A stretch of DNA of 49,203 nt, from assembly GCF_000763905.1 (NCBI RefSeq), contig NZ_JRKN01000026.1, positions 1 to 49,203 of the forward strand, written 5' to 3'. Of the stretch, positions 1 through 7,712 are shown piece by piece. A program made the translations under genes and the position numbers. This DNA comes from Paracoccus halophilus. Lineage in GTDB: Bacteria > Pseudomonadota > Alphaproteobacteria > Rhodobacterales > Rhodobacteraceae. The number at the start of each line of letters is the position of its first letter. Positions within the stretch are counted from its first letter, which is position 1. The notes under the pieces were generated by a model. The model ran no database searches. It worked only from the letters and a program-made list of their open reading frames with translations, and had not been told where the DNA came from.

Positions 1-127
1 GAAATGGCGGAGGCTCGACGGTCGGAACCGCCTGCCGGAGGTCATCAGCGGGGTTGAGTTCCGCGACGGCGTCCGCCACATTCAAGCTGCCGCCTGATCA
101 AGCGTCACCAACTTTCGAGCATATCTC
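1..127 (+). mobile_element. Right end of an IS256-family insertion sequence (partial, cut by window edge)
   Basis: The first 97 bases encode the C-terminus of a Mutator/IS256-type transposase. They are followed by about 30 non-coding bases that look like the element's terminal inverted repeat (about 102-127, containing CACCAACTTTCGAGCATATC). The element ends inside the Ldh-family dehydrogenase gene: read on the minus strand, that protein loses family similarity just after LLLDLM, at about base 128. The other end and the target duplication lie outside the window. The family is judged from the transposase tail; the exact boundary is inferred. Confidence 0.7.
2..97 (+). pseudogene. IS256-family transposase, C-terminal fragment
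   Basis: This frame is open from the window edge to a TGA at 95-97 and gives 31 residues, beginning KWRRLDGRNRLPEVISGVEF. The W-R-x-L-x-G-x-N-x-L-P-x-V-I-x-G-V-x-F pattern is the usual C-terminal signature of IS256/Mutator transposases, the DDE enzymes that move the element. Only the tail lies in the window, so it is unknown whether the full gene is intact. No other gene in the window is IS-related. Confidence 0.7.
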
Positions 128-843
128 ATCAGATCCAGTAGCAAGGCCAGCCCGAAGCCCTTGGGCCCGGCGGCAGGCAGCAGCATGCCCCTGATCGCGG
201 CGGTGGGGTCGGTCGTGGGCGCGCCCTCGGCATCCGTGGCCCAGTTCTCCGGCAGCGCCTGGCCGGCGGCGGCGGCATTGCGGATCTTGCCCATCGACGC
301 CGCGCTGAGCGCCATGTCCACCTCGGCATGAAATCCGCCCGACGACGGCGCGACGATGGCCAGCGGGTTGTTTCCGGTCTGCGCCTCGGCCCCGCCCGGC
401 GCCGGCAGCAAGGGGCGGGTATTCGTGGTCGCAAGGCCGATACATCCCGCATCCGCCATCATCCTGCCATAAAGGCCAAGCGCGCCCATGTGATTGGCGT
501 TGCGCACCGCGACCGCCCCGATGCCATGCGCCCTTGCGGATTCGACCGCCAGCGCGACGGATTTCCGGGCAATCGGCTGACCCAGGGCATTGCCGGCGTC
601 AAGCACGGTACAGGCCCCCCTGGCCGAGACGATCTGCCCCTCGGCCTCGGCCGAGATCGAGCCGTTGCGCAGCCGGTCCAGATACATCGGCACCAGCATC
701 ACGCCATGCGAGGGCATGGCCTCAAGCTCGGCCGCCACCAGATCCTCGGCGGTGATCCGGGCCGCGATGCCAGGAACGCCGGCGGCGCGAAACAGCGACA
801 CGACATCCGCGATCAGGCCAGATGCCAGGAGTTCCCCGCTCAT
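82..843 (-). pseudogene. Ldh-family (malate/L-lactate/ureidoglycolate-type) NAD(P)-dependent dehydrogenase, 3' end removed by IS insertion
   Basis: The 253-residue product starts like a complete member of the malate/L-lactate dehydrogenase family (PF02615), with the conserved SHG (His46) and ANHMGALG (His118) motifs and TGNNPLAI. These enzymes reduce or oxidise 2-keto/2-hydroxy acids in the cytoplasm. Members usually run to 330-350 residues. Here similarity stops after GFGLALLLDLM, near residue 240, and the last dozen residues are read from the end of the IS256-type element. About 90-100 residues are missing, so the enzyme is probably inactive. The ATG overlaps the stop of the upstream cupin gene by 4 bases (840-843), so the two are translationally coupled. 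It belongs to the GntR-motif regulon described for this island. Confidence 0.8.
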
Positions 844-1253
844 CTCGCATCCTCGTCATTGTCGTACCAGTCGGGGCGCACCGGGTAATGCGGGCCGTCA
901 TAGATCTCGACCACCACGGTTTCCTCATGTGCGATGGTCGGGCCATGCACATTGCCCTTTGGGTTGCAGTAGAACGACCCCGCGCGCAGCGCCACGCCGG
1001 TCAGCGTATATTCGTAATGCCCGCTAAGGCAGAACATCATCTGGTTCGATGCGTGCAGATGCGGCTGCGGAATGCTGGCGCCCTTTTCGAACTTGATCAG
1101 GGCGATCGACGCACCGCTTTCGTCGTCGCGCCACAGCATCTTTTCATGGACGCCCTTCAGCGACTTGGCCCGCCAGGGCATGTCGTTCGACTGGAGCAGT
1201 ATCTCTTCCAGCTTCGGCGCGCCGGGGGGCATGGATGGTTTTTCGTTCGACAC
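840..1253 (-). CDS. Cupin-domain protein
   Basis: The product has 137 residues and one cupin barrel. The first cupin motif reads PQPHLHASNQMMFCLSGHYEYTL; the second region, with GNVHGPTIAHEE, supplies another His. Such small cupins bind a metal and act as dioxygenases, isomerases or anti-sigma-like sensors; the substrate cannot be told from sequence. It is the first gene of a two-gene unit with the truncated Ldh-family gene (4-base overlap). A copy of the island's 13-base motif lies 35 bases before the start, so transcription is probably under the GntR regulator encoded at 10050-10763. Confidence 0.8.
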   Translation of the reverse strand: MSNEKPSMPPGAPKLEEILLQSNDMPWRAKSLKGVHEKMLWRDDESGASIALIKFEKGASIPQPHLHASNQMMFCLSGHYEYTLTGVALRAGSFYCNPKGNVHGPTIAHEETVVVEIYDGPHYPVRPDWYDNDEDAR

Positions 1254-1288
1254 AGCGTCCTCACATTCAGGGCCAGTTATATGGCTGA

Positions 1289-1301
1289 TGATATTTCAGT
1301 T
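1289..1301 (-). promoter_or_regulatory. Candidate GntR operator, cupin promoter copy
   Basis: On the minus strand this reads AACTGAAATATCA, identical over 13 bases to the copy at 7664-7676. It lies between tctA and the cupin gene, 35 bases before the cupin start and in the sense direction. The core TGAAATATCA is a near-palindrome (TGA-N4-TCA), as expected for a FadR-type dimer. Binding is inferred. Confidence 0.6.
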
Positions 1302-1342
1302 AAATGCAAACAGAAGGGCCCGTTTCTCCTCATGTCCGGAAC

Positions 1343-2881
1343 CTATCCCTCCTGCGCGGCCTTGTTTTCGACCGCTTCGCTTCGCGCGCGGGACTGCGCG
1401 TTCTTGCGCATCAGCCAGACAGTGGTCGCGGCTGCCATGACCAGCAGCGCCACGGCCACCGGATAGCGGTATATTTGGGTCAGATCGCCATTGGTCAGCG
1501 CCAGCGATTGCGCGATCGACAGCTCGAAACGGGGTCCGAGGAAAAACGAGATGATGAAGATCACCAGCGGAAAGCCGTAGGATTGCATCAGATAGCCCAG
1601 CACGGCAAAGATCACCATGAAGACGACGCTGAACAGGCCGCCATCGGCCATGTTGACGCCGACGAAGCACAGCAGGATCGCGGCGGAATAGATGACCGAT
1701 TCCGGCGCGGAAATGGCCCTGACCCACAGCCGCAGCCCCGCCTGCCCGATCCAGAGATTGATGAAATTCGCCATGATCATGGCACCGAACAGGCCATAGA
1801 CCAGCCGCCCCTGGCTTTCGAACAGCAGCGGGCCGGGCTGCATGCCGTGGATCATGAAGGCGCTGATGATCAGCGCGGCCCCGACATTTCCGGGGATGCC
1901 CAGCGTCAGCAGCGGGATCATGTTCGCGCCCATCACCGCCGAATTCGCCGATTCCGTGGCGGCGATGCCCTTGATATTGCCCCTGCCATAGCTGCCCGGA
2001 TCCTTGTCCGAGGCCTTGGTGAAGGCGTAGGACATGAAGGATGCGGCAGTGGTGCCGATCCCCGGCAGCGCGCCCAGCACGGTGCCGATCACCGCGCCGC
2101 GCAGCAGCACGATCCGGCAGGCCCAGTATTCGGCCCAGGACACGCGATCATCCGCCGGATCGCCAGATGACGCGATCTGGATCGCCGGATCGACGCTGCC
2201 CGAGCTTTCGGCCAGCCGGCGGATGACCTCGGAAATCGCAAGCGCGCCGATGGCCACGGCGGTCAGCGGCAGGCCGTCATAGAGATCCCACATGCCAAAG
2301 ATCAGCCGCGGCGTCGAGGCCTCGGGATCGGTGCCCACCGCCGCCATCAGCAGCCCCAGAAGCGCCGCGATCATGCCTTTGACCAGCGAATCGCCCATCA
2401 GCCCCGACAGGACGGCAAAGGCAAAGATCATCAGCGCCATTACCTCGACCGGACCCATGCGCAGCGCCAGAACCGCGAGCGGCGCCGAGACGGTAATCAA
2501 CACCAGATCGCTGAACGTGTCACCGGTGATCGACGAGAAAAGCGCCATCTTGGTGGCCTTGAGCGCCTTGCCCTGCCGCGCCAGCGGGTAGCCGTCCAGC
2601 GCCGTTGCCGCCGCGTCGGGCGTGCCCGGCGTATTGATCAGAACCGCCGGGATCGCGCCGCCGACCAGCCCGCCCTTGTTGACCCCGACCAGAAAGGCAA
2701 TGGCGGTCAGCGGGTTCATCGCAAAGGTAAAGGGGATCGCGATGGCCATGGTCATGATCGGGCCGATGCCGGGAATGGCCCCGACAAGCTGGCCGACCGC
2801 CACGCCGAAGATCACCAACAGCAGGATCTCCAGCGTGAAGGCATCCGAGAACCCGGCAAGAATTGTGGCGATATCTACCAT
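1343..2881 (-). CDS. tctA: Tripartite tricarboxylate transporter, large permease TctA
   Basis: The 512-residue polytopic membrane protein carries the TctA signatures: GQLVGAIPGIGPIMTMAIAIP near the N-terminus, GGAIPAVLINTPGTP around residue 80-95, and a second repeat with GALPGIGTTAASFMSYAF and LLTLGIPGN. TctA forms the ion-driven translocation channel of a secondary transporter that takes up carboxylates from the periplasm. It is the last gene of tctC-tctB-tctA and starts 10 bases after the end of tctB. The substrate of this copy is unknown; its neighbours suggest a 2-hydroxy or sulfonated/aromatic acid. Confidence 0.95.
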   Translation of the reverse strand: MVDIATILAGFSDAFTLEILLLVIFGVAVGQLVGAIPGIGPIMTMAIAIPFTFAMNPLTAIAFLVGVNKGGLVGGAIPAVLINTPGTPDAAATALDGYPLARQGKALKATKMALFSSITGDTFSDLVLITVSAPLAVLALRMGPVEVMALMIFAFAVLSGLMGDSLVKGMIAALLGLLMAAVGTDPEASTPRLIFGMWDLYDGLPLTAVAIGALAISEVIRRLAESSGSVDPAIQIASSGDPADDRVSWAEYWACRIVLLRGAVIGTVLGALPGIGTTAASFMSYAFTKASDKDPGSYGRGNIKGIAATESANSAVMGANMIPLLTLGIPGNVGAALIISAFMIHGMQPGPLLFESQGRLVYGLFGAMIMANFINLWIGQAGLRLWVRAISAPESVIYSAAILLCFVGVNMADGGLFSVVFMVIFAVLGYLMQSYGFPLVIFIISFFLGPRFELSIAQSLALTNGDLTQIYRYPVAVALLVMAAATTVWLMRKNAQSRARSEAVENKAAQEG

Positions 2882-2891
2882 GTCAGGGCCC

Positions 2892-3317
2892 TTACGGCAG
2901 CGCGCGGCCCAGCAGCTGGGTGACCAGCAGCCAGATCAGCGCGGGAATGACGACGACTCCGATCGCCAGCCAGAGCGGGCGGTGCTCGCCGACCATGAGC
3001 ATCAGCGTGAGCGCCAGCAGAGGCGCGACCACGACGAAGCCGATCCACGAAATCGCATAGAGCGCGGCGAACAGGATCGCGACGAACAGCGCCACGCGCA
3101 GCAGCAGGCGCGGCTCGGGCGCCTCCTGTTCCGCCGGCCGCAAGACCATCAGCAGGCCGCCAAGCGCGATCCCCAGCGAATAAAGCTTGGGCAGGGCGTC
3201 CGGCGACAGGCTGACCTCGTCCATCTGCTCGGCGAAATTGGGAACGATATAGAAATAGAGCGCCAGGCCGAAAACCAGCAGGAACGCTCCACTCAGGCGG
3301 TCGACAGATCCCAGCAT
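2892..3317 (-). CDS. tctB: Tripartite tricarboxylate transporter, small permease TctB
   Basis: The 141-residue protein has four predicted membrane segments: about 10-28, a segment near 45-60, one near 75-100, and a final VVVIPALIWLLVTQLLGRALP segment. This is the layout and length of TctB, which pairs with TctA in the inner membrane. It lies between tctC (58-base gap) and tctA (10-base gap), the standard gene order for these systems. Sequence conservation in TctB is low, so position and topology carry most of the assignment. Confidence 0.9.
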   Translation of the reverse strand: MLGSVDRLSGAFLLVFGLALYFYIVPNFAEQMDEVSLSPDALPKLYSLGIALGGLLMVLRPAEQEAPEPRLLLRVALFVAILFAALYAISWIGFVVVAPLLALTLMLMVGEHRPLWLAIGVVVIPALIWLLVTQLLGRALP

Positions 3318-3375
3318 CGTGTTACCTCGGGAATGGCTGGCGCTGCCGATGGTGATCGCAGGGCCAGGCGGGGTT

Positions 3376-4314
3376 TCAGTTGTTGAGGGCGATGAAGTTT
3401 TCCAGCCCGTCGAGCATCATCTGGCGGGCGCCCTCGGATCCCAGATTCTTGGGATCGTTCCTGATCGCGTTCCTGACCGCCTCGGCGACCTCATCGGTGG
3501 CCACCGCGGCATCGAGCGCCTGCGACAGGGCCGCCACCGCGGCGGGGTCGGTGCCCTTGGTGGTGGCGATGAAAAAGACCGGATCGAAAAAGATGTCGAT
3601 GCCGGATTCGATGAAGGTCGGCGCATCGGGGGCCCAGGATACCCTTTCGGGCGCGGTGGTGGCGATTTCCTTCATGTCGCCCGCATCCTCGAAGGGGAAA
3701 TGCTCGCCCGAGGAAAAGCCCGCCTGGACCTGCCCGCCCAGGATCAGCTTCATCGTCTCGCTGCTGCCCTCGCCGGCGACCAGGTTGAATTTCGCGCCGG
3801 TTTCGCGCGCGACCTTCTCCATCACCAGGCGCTGGCCCAGGGCGATGAAGCCGATCGAGATCGGGCCGTTCTCGATGGAGTAATCGATCATGCTTCGCAT
3901 GTCGTCGAACGGCGCATCCTTGCGCGCGACGATCACGATGGGCGTCGAGGCGACCGTGCCCAGATAGTCCAGATCGTCCAGCGCAAAGGCCATCGTGTCG
4001 GGATCGGTCGCCAGTTTGGCAAGCACCGGCATATTGACCCCCATGCCGATGACATCGCCGCGCGGCGGGCGCTTTGCGATGCCGGTCAGCATGGCGATGC
4101 CGCCGCCGCCGGTGCGGTTCTCGGCCACGATGTTCCAGCCGGTCTGTTCCTCCATCACCTTTGCCAGCACCCGGCCGATCACATCCGTCGTCCCGCCCGC
4201 GGCAAAGCCGATCTCAAGCGTAAGGCTGCCTTTCGGCGCCCATTCCTCGGCCGATGCCGGTGCCCCGATCAGGACGGCCATGGCCATTGCTGCAAGCTTT
4301 GAAAACCGTCTCAT
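3376..4314 (-). CDS. tctC: Tripartite tricarboxylate transporter, periplasmic substrate-binding protein TctC (Bug family)
   Basis: The 312-residue product opens with a Sec signal peptide (MRRFSKLAAMAMAVLIGAPA, cleavage about residue 22). It then shows Bug/TctC features: LEIGFAAGGTTDVIGRVLA, the ligand-pocket turn of this family, and VAENRTGGGGIAMLTGIAKR. It captures a carboxylate in the periplasm and delivers it to TctAB. As first gene of the tct unit it has its own upstream region, where a copy of the island's GntR motif lies 57 bases from the start. The ligand cannot be predicted, since Bug proteins are highly variable. Confidence 0.93.
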   Translation of the reverse strand: MRRFSKLAAMAMAVLIGAPASAEEWAPKGSLTLEIGFAAGGTTDVIGRVLAKVMEEQTGWNIVAENRTGGGGIAMLTGIAKRPPRGDVIGMGVNMPVLAKLATDPDTMAFALDDLDYLGTVASTPIVIVARKDAPFDDMRSMIDYSIENGPISIGFIALGQRLVMEKVARETGAKFNLVAGEGSSETMKLILGGQVQAGFSSGEHFPFEDAGDMKEIATTAPERVSWAPDAPTFIESGIDIFFDPVFFIATTKGTDPAAVAALSQALDAAVATDEVAEAVRNAIRNDPKNLGSEGARQMMLDGLENFIALNN

Positions 4315-4371
4315 TCCGCTCCTCCCCAGAATCGGAAACCTCTGTCTGCTCGGCTCAGGTTATAAAATCCA

Positions 4372-4384
4372 TCATGAAATATCA
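4372..4384 (+). promoter_or_regulatory. Candidate GntR operator, tctC promoter copy
   Basis: The plus strand reads TCATGAAATATCA, matching the last ten bases (TGAAATATCA) of the motif at 7664-7676 exactly. It lies 57 bases upstream of tctC, pointing away from it, in an AT-rich stretch (4360-4405) that stands out from the GC-rich surroundings and probably holds the tct promoter. Confidence 0.55.
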
Positions 4385-4468
4385 ACAAATACTTTATATG
4401 AAAACACGATGCTCGCATCCCTGCCCGGGCGTCCTTGTCCCGGGCACGCGGTGGAAAACGGCGGGGTT

Positions 4469-5905
4469 TCAGTTGCGCTGCAACAGCTTGCCCGGGTTCA
4501 TCAGGCCGTCCGGATCAAGGCTCTGCTTGATCTGTCGCATCATCGCATATTCGACATCGCTCTTTTGCCGCCGCATCCGTTCGGCAAACATCGCCCCGAC
4601 GCCATGCTCGGCCACGATCGAGCCCTGCATCTGCCAGATCAGCCCATCGACCTCGGTACAGATGCGGTCGTTCATCGCGGGCGGCGAATCTGCCGGGACA
4701 AAGACGGTATAGTGGATATTGCCATCCCCGACATGGCCCGCCGCATAGCAGATCGCATCGGGCCGGAGGGCATGGACGATCTGGCCGGCACGGTCAAGAA
4801 ACTCGACGATCCGCCCCCGCGGCACCGAGACATCCCATTTCAGCGAAGGCATCGCGAAATACTGATAGGGGATCATCTGCTCGCGGATTTCCCACAGGTT
4901 CCGCTCTTGCGCGACCGAGCTGGACAGCACCGCGTCGCTGAGGATTCCGGCCTCGAACCCCTGTTCGAACAGCCGCATCATCGGCTCTTCGACACTGTCC
5001 AGACCGGCAAAGCGCAGCAGCAGATACCATTCGCCCCGCGTCCCAAGCGGGCGTCGCAGATCGGGATAGCGTTCCAGCGCCTTTTCGACGCCCATGCCGG
5101 GCATCAGCTCAAAGGCGACCAGATGTTCGCCGCCGATGCCGCGCGCCATGTCGAAGAATTCGTTCAGCCGCGCCATGTCATCCAGCACGGCCATCATGGA
5201 TTGCGTCACCGGCTGGTCGGGATGCAGGCGAAAGACCAGCCTCGTGATGATGCCCAGCGTCCCCTCGGAGCCGATGAAGAGATGCTTCAGATCATAGCCG
5301 GAATTGTCCTTGATCAGGCTGCGCAACCCGTTCCAGATCGTGCCGTCGGCCAGCACGACCTCGAGCCCCAGCACCTGTTCGCGGGTGGTGCCATAGCGCA
5401 GGACATTCAGCCCGCCGCCATTGGTCGCCACGGCGCCGCCGACCGTCGCCGTGCCGCGCGCGCCCCAGTCGGGCGCAAAGACCCGGCCCCCGGCCAGCGC
5501 GGCCTCCTGCAGGGTCTGCATGAGGACCCCGGCCTCGACCGTGGCCGTGCTGCTGGCCGGGTCGATGCCGAGGATGCGGTTCATCCGGGTCAGCGAAAGA
5601 ATGACCGCCGCCTGCCCGTCCAGCGGCACCGCCATGCGGCAGACATTGCTGTTTCCGCCCTGCGGCACGATGGCGATTCCGTGGCGCGCGCAGAGGCGGA
5701 CCGTCGCCGCCACCTCATCCGTCGAGGCCGGGCGCGCGACCAGCAGGCATTCGCCGCCCGGTCCCATGATATCCGTCGCATAGGGGGCGCTGTCCCCGGC
5801 ACCCACCCAGCCCGAGGGGCCAAGGATCGCCTTCAGCGCCGCGATGGGATCGTCCGTCGTTTCCTGCATGTGCGATGACGCCGGCATGTTTTCTGGGTTG
5901 CGCAT
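4469..5905 (-). CDS. FAD-binding oxidoreductase of the GlcD/D-2-hydroxyacid dehydrogenase family
   Basis: The 478-residue product has an N-terminal PCMH-type FAD domain (VPQGGNSNVCRMAVPL near 90, the ATVGGAVATNGGGLNVLRYG loop near 175, HLFIGSEGTLGIIT near 225). A C-terminal FAD-oxidase domain carries GHVGDGNIHYTVF and SIVAEHGVG, whose histidines bind metal and substrate. These enzymes oxidise D-2-hydroxyacids such as D-lactate or D-2-hydroxyglutarate to 2-keto acids. It starts 3 bases after the sulfatase stop, so the two are one transcript. In-frame ATGs at residues 7 and 13 are alternative starts. The exact substrate is unknown. Confidence 0.92.
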   Translation of the reverse strand: MRNPENMPASSHMQETTDDPIAALKAILGPSGWVGAGDSAPYATDIMGPGGECLLVARPASTDEVAATVRLCARHGIAIVPQGGNSNVCRMAVPLDGQAAVILSLTRMNRILGIDPASSTATVEAGVLMQTLQEAALAGGRVFAPDWGARGTATVGGAVATNGGGLNVLRYGTTREQVLGLEVVLADGTIWNGLRSLIKDNSGYDLKHLFIGSEGTLGIITRLVFRLHPDQPVTQSMMAVLDDMARLNEFFDMARGIGGEHLVAFELMPGMGVEKALERYPDLRRPLGTRGEWYLLLRFAGLDSVEEPMMRLFEQGFEAGILSDAVLSSSVAQERNLWEIREQMIPYQYFAMPSLKWDVSVPRGRIVEFLDRAGQIVHALRPDAICYAAGHVGDGNIHYTVFVPADSPPAMNDRICTEVDGLIWQMQGSIVAEHGVGAMFAERMRRQKSDVEYAMMRQIKQSLDPDGLMNPGKLLQRN

Positions 5906-5908
5906 GGG

Positions 5909-7534
5909 TCAGTAACCGGAATCGCCGCTGCGGATGATCTGGTCGATATCCCCCTGATCCCAGCAGCCCAGATAGATGCCGGCCCGCGCCTCGCCGCCGA
6001 TGGCATCCTGCAGATCGGCATCGGACACGGTGACGCGGCAATGATGCCGCAGCGCCCAGTCCAAAAGCGCCCTTGTCAAGCGGACGATCACCTCGCGGCA
6101 GGCCGGATCCGCGCCCAGATCGCGCAGCTCGTCCGGGTCCTCGGCCAGATCGAAAAGCATCGGGCGAAAACCCACGACATTGACCAGCTTGAAACGCCCG
6201 TCAAAGACCATCTGCATTCTGCAATCCGCGACCGGCATCTCCAGCCCGACGCGCGCCTTCCTGACGCTGTAATCGTATTCCGAGATCGCCACCTCGCGCA
6301 GCTTTGCCCTGCTTCTGTGCAGCAGGCCGATCAGCGACTTGCCCTCGATGATCTGCGTGGGCACCGTTCCGCCGTAATATTCGATAAAGGTCGGCAGCAG
6401 GTCGATGCATTCGACCAGTGCATCCGAGACCGTGCCGCGCGTCGCATCCGCGGCGGGCGACGGGTCCATGACGATCAGCGGCACCCTGACCGCGCAGTCA
6501 TGGAACATGTCCTTTTCGCCCAGCCAGTGATCGCCCAGATAATCGCCGTGATCCGAGGTAAAGACGATCATCGTCCTTTGCGCCTGGCCGCTCTTGCGCA
6601 GATAATCCAGCAGGCGGCCGATATTGTCGTCGATCTGCTTGATCAGCCCCATATAGACCGGGATCACGCGGTCGCGGACCTCGGGTCGGCTGAAGACCTG
6701 CGAGACACGGTTCCTGTGAAACTCCCGCAGGATCGGATGCGGATCGCGCAGCTCCATGTCCGAGCGCACCACCGGGATCACGTCCCGGGCGCCGTACATC
6801 CGGTGATAGGGCGCCGGCGCGACATAGGGCCAGTGCGGCTTGATATAGCTGAGATGCAAGCACCAGGGCCGGTCGCCGGCATCCTCCATGAACTCGATGG
6901 CGCGGTCGGTGGAATAGGCGGTCTCGGTGTCGCGCTCGGCCGCGCGGGCCGGGCGATGGGCCTGTGACAGATGCCAGGGCGACAGGGCCTCGCCATGATC
7001 GCCCAGGGGCGCGTTCGCGTAATCCTCCCAGGGATTGTCGGTCCGATAGCCGCGCGCCTGCATGCGCGCCTGATAATGTGTCGGCTGCTTGCCCGAGGCG
7101 CGCTGATGCAGCCCGTCCAGCCGGTCCCACAGCTCAAAGCCGCATTCGGCCATCAGCCGACCCTCGGGCGAGGAGGGGGCGATGCCCAGCCGTTCCATGC
7201 CCTTGCGGTCGGCCACCATATGCGTCTTGCCGCACAGCGCCGTGCGCACGCCCAGCGGCCGCAGGTGATCGCCCATCCCCATCTCGCCCACGCGCAGCGG
7301 AAAGGAATTCCAGGTGGTTCCGTGGCTGCGCGGATAACGCCCGGTATAGGTGCTCATCCGGCTGGGGCCGCAGACCGGCGACTGCACATAGGCCCGGTCA
7401 AAGCGCATCCCGCGTTCGGCAAGGCTGTCGATATGCGGCGTCTTCAGCGCCGGATGGCCATAGCAGCCCAGATAGTCATGGCGAAGCTGATCGCACATGA
7501 TGAAAAGGATGTTCGAGGACCGACCGTGTGTCAT
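5909..7534 (-). CDS. Sulfatase / phosphonate monoester hydrolase-like enzyme
   Basis: The 541-residue alkaline-phosphatase-superfamily hydrolase has no signal peptide. The formylglycine motif VCGPSR gives the modifiable Cys55, followed by TGRYPRSHG. Metal-site Asp15 (MCDQLRHD) and the late SDHGDYLGDH motif are present. The stretch LHLSYIKPHWPYVAPAPYHRMY closely recalls rhizobial phosphonate monoester hydrolase, so the enzyme may cut sulfate or phosphonate esters in the cytoplasm. A formylglycine-generating enzyme is needed but is not encoded in the window. It heads the transcript with the FAD dehydrogenase and is divergent from the PrnB-like gene across a 178-base shared promoter region. Confidence 0.9.
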   Translation of the reverse strand: MTHGRSSNILFIMCDQLRHDYLGCYGHPALKTPHIDSLAERGMRFDRAYVQSPVCGPSRMSTYTGRYPRSHGTTWNSFPLRVGEMGMGDHLRPLGVRTALCGKTHMVADRKGMERLGIAPSSPEGRLMAECGFELWDRLDGLHQRASGKQPTHYQARMQARGYRTDNPWEDYANAPLGDHGEALSPWHLSQAHRPARAAERDTETAYSTDRAIEFMEDAGDRPWCLHLSYIKPHWPYVAPAPYHRMYGARDVIPVVRSDMELRDPHPILREFHRNRVSQVFSRPEVRDRVIPVYMGLIKQIDDNIGRLLDYLRKSGQAQRTMIVFTSDHGDYLGDHWLGEKDMFHDCAVRVPLIVMDPSPAADATRGTVSDALVECIDLLPTFIEYYGGTVPTQIIEGKSLIGLLHRSRAKLREVAISEYDYSVRKARVGLEMPVADCRMQMVFDGRFKLVNVVGFRPMLFDLAEDPDELRDLGADPACREVIVRLTRALLDWALRHHCRVTVSDADLQDAIGGEARAGIYLGCWDQGDIDQIIRSGDSGY

Positions 7535-7633
7535 GCTCTGCCTTTCGCAGGACGGGGCGGCCTGCTGCCGGCCGGGCCGACATGCCCGCGCCCGACCGGA
7601 TTTCGTTTGCCGGGCACCCGTCTCAGATAATCC

Positions 7634-7660
7634 TTGTATAGTAGGCGCTTCTTATACTAT
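7634..7660 (+). promoter_or_regulatory. Candidate promoter of the PrnB-like operon
   Basis: In the divergent gap, TTGTAT (7634-7639) and TACTAT (7655-7660) make a -35/-10 pair with 15-base spacing; TATACT at 7653 is an alternative -10. The GntR motif follows immediately at 7664-7676, where it would overlap the transcription start, as expected for repression. This is pattern-based only. Confidence 0.35.
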
Positions 7661-7663
7661 ATC

Positions 7664-7676
7664 AACTGAAATATCA
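7664..7676 (+). promoter_or_regulatory. Candidate GntR operator, sulfatase/PrnB divergent promoter copy
   Basis: The sequence AACTGAAATATCA lies 36 bases before the PrnB-like start, in the sense direction. It is identical to the copy before the cupin gene, at almost the same distance (35 bases). It sits in the shared region with the divergent sulfatase gene, so one site may control both operons. Confidence 0.6.
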
Positions 7677-7712
7677 AAAAAAATCTCACTGCTGGATTGG
7701 GAGAACCAACAG

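Noticed and set aside
3995..5878. A 627-codon plus-strand open frame opposite tctC and the FAD dehydrogenase
   Set aside because: It crosses two clear minus-strand genes and has the His/Arg/Asp-rich shadow composition.
7497..7712. N-terminal extension of the PrnB-like frame to 475 residues
   Set aside because: The extra 72 codons run through the divergent promoter and operator and into the sulfatase start, and show no family similarity; the ATG at 7713 has a good ribosome-binding site.
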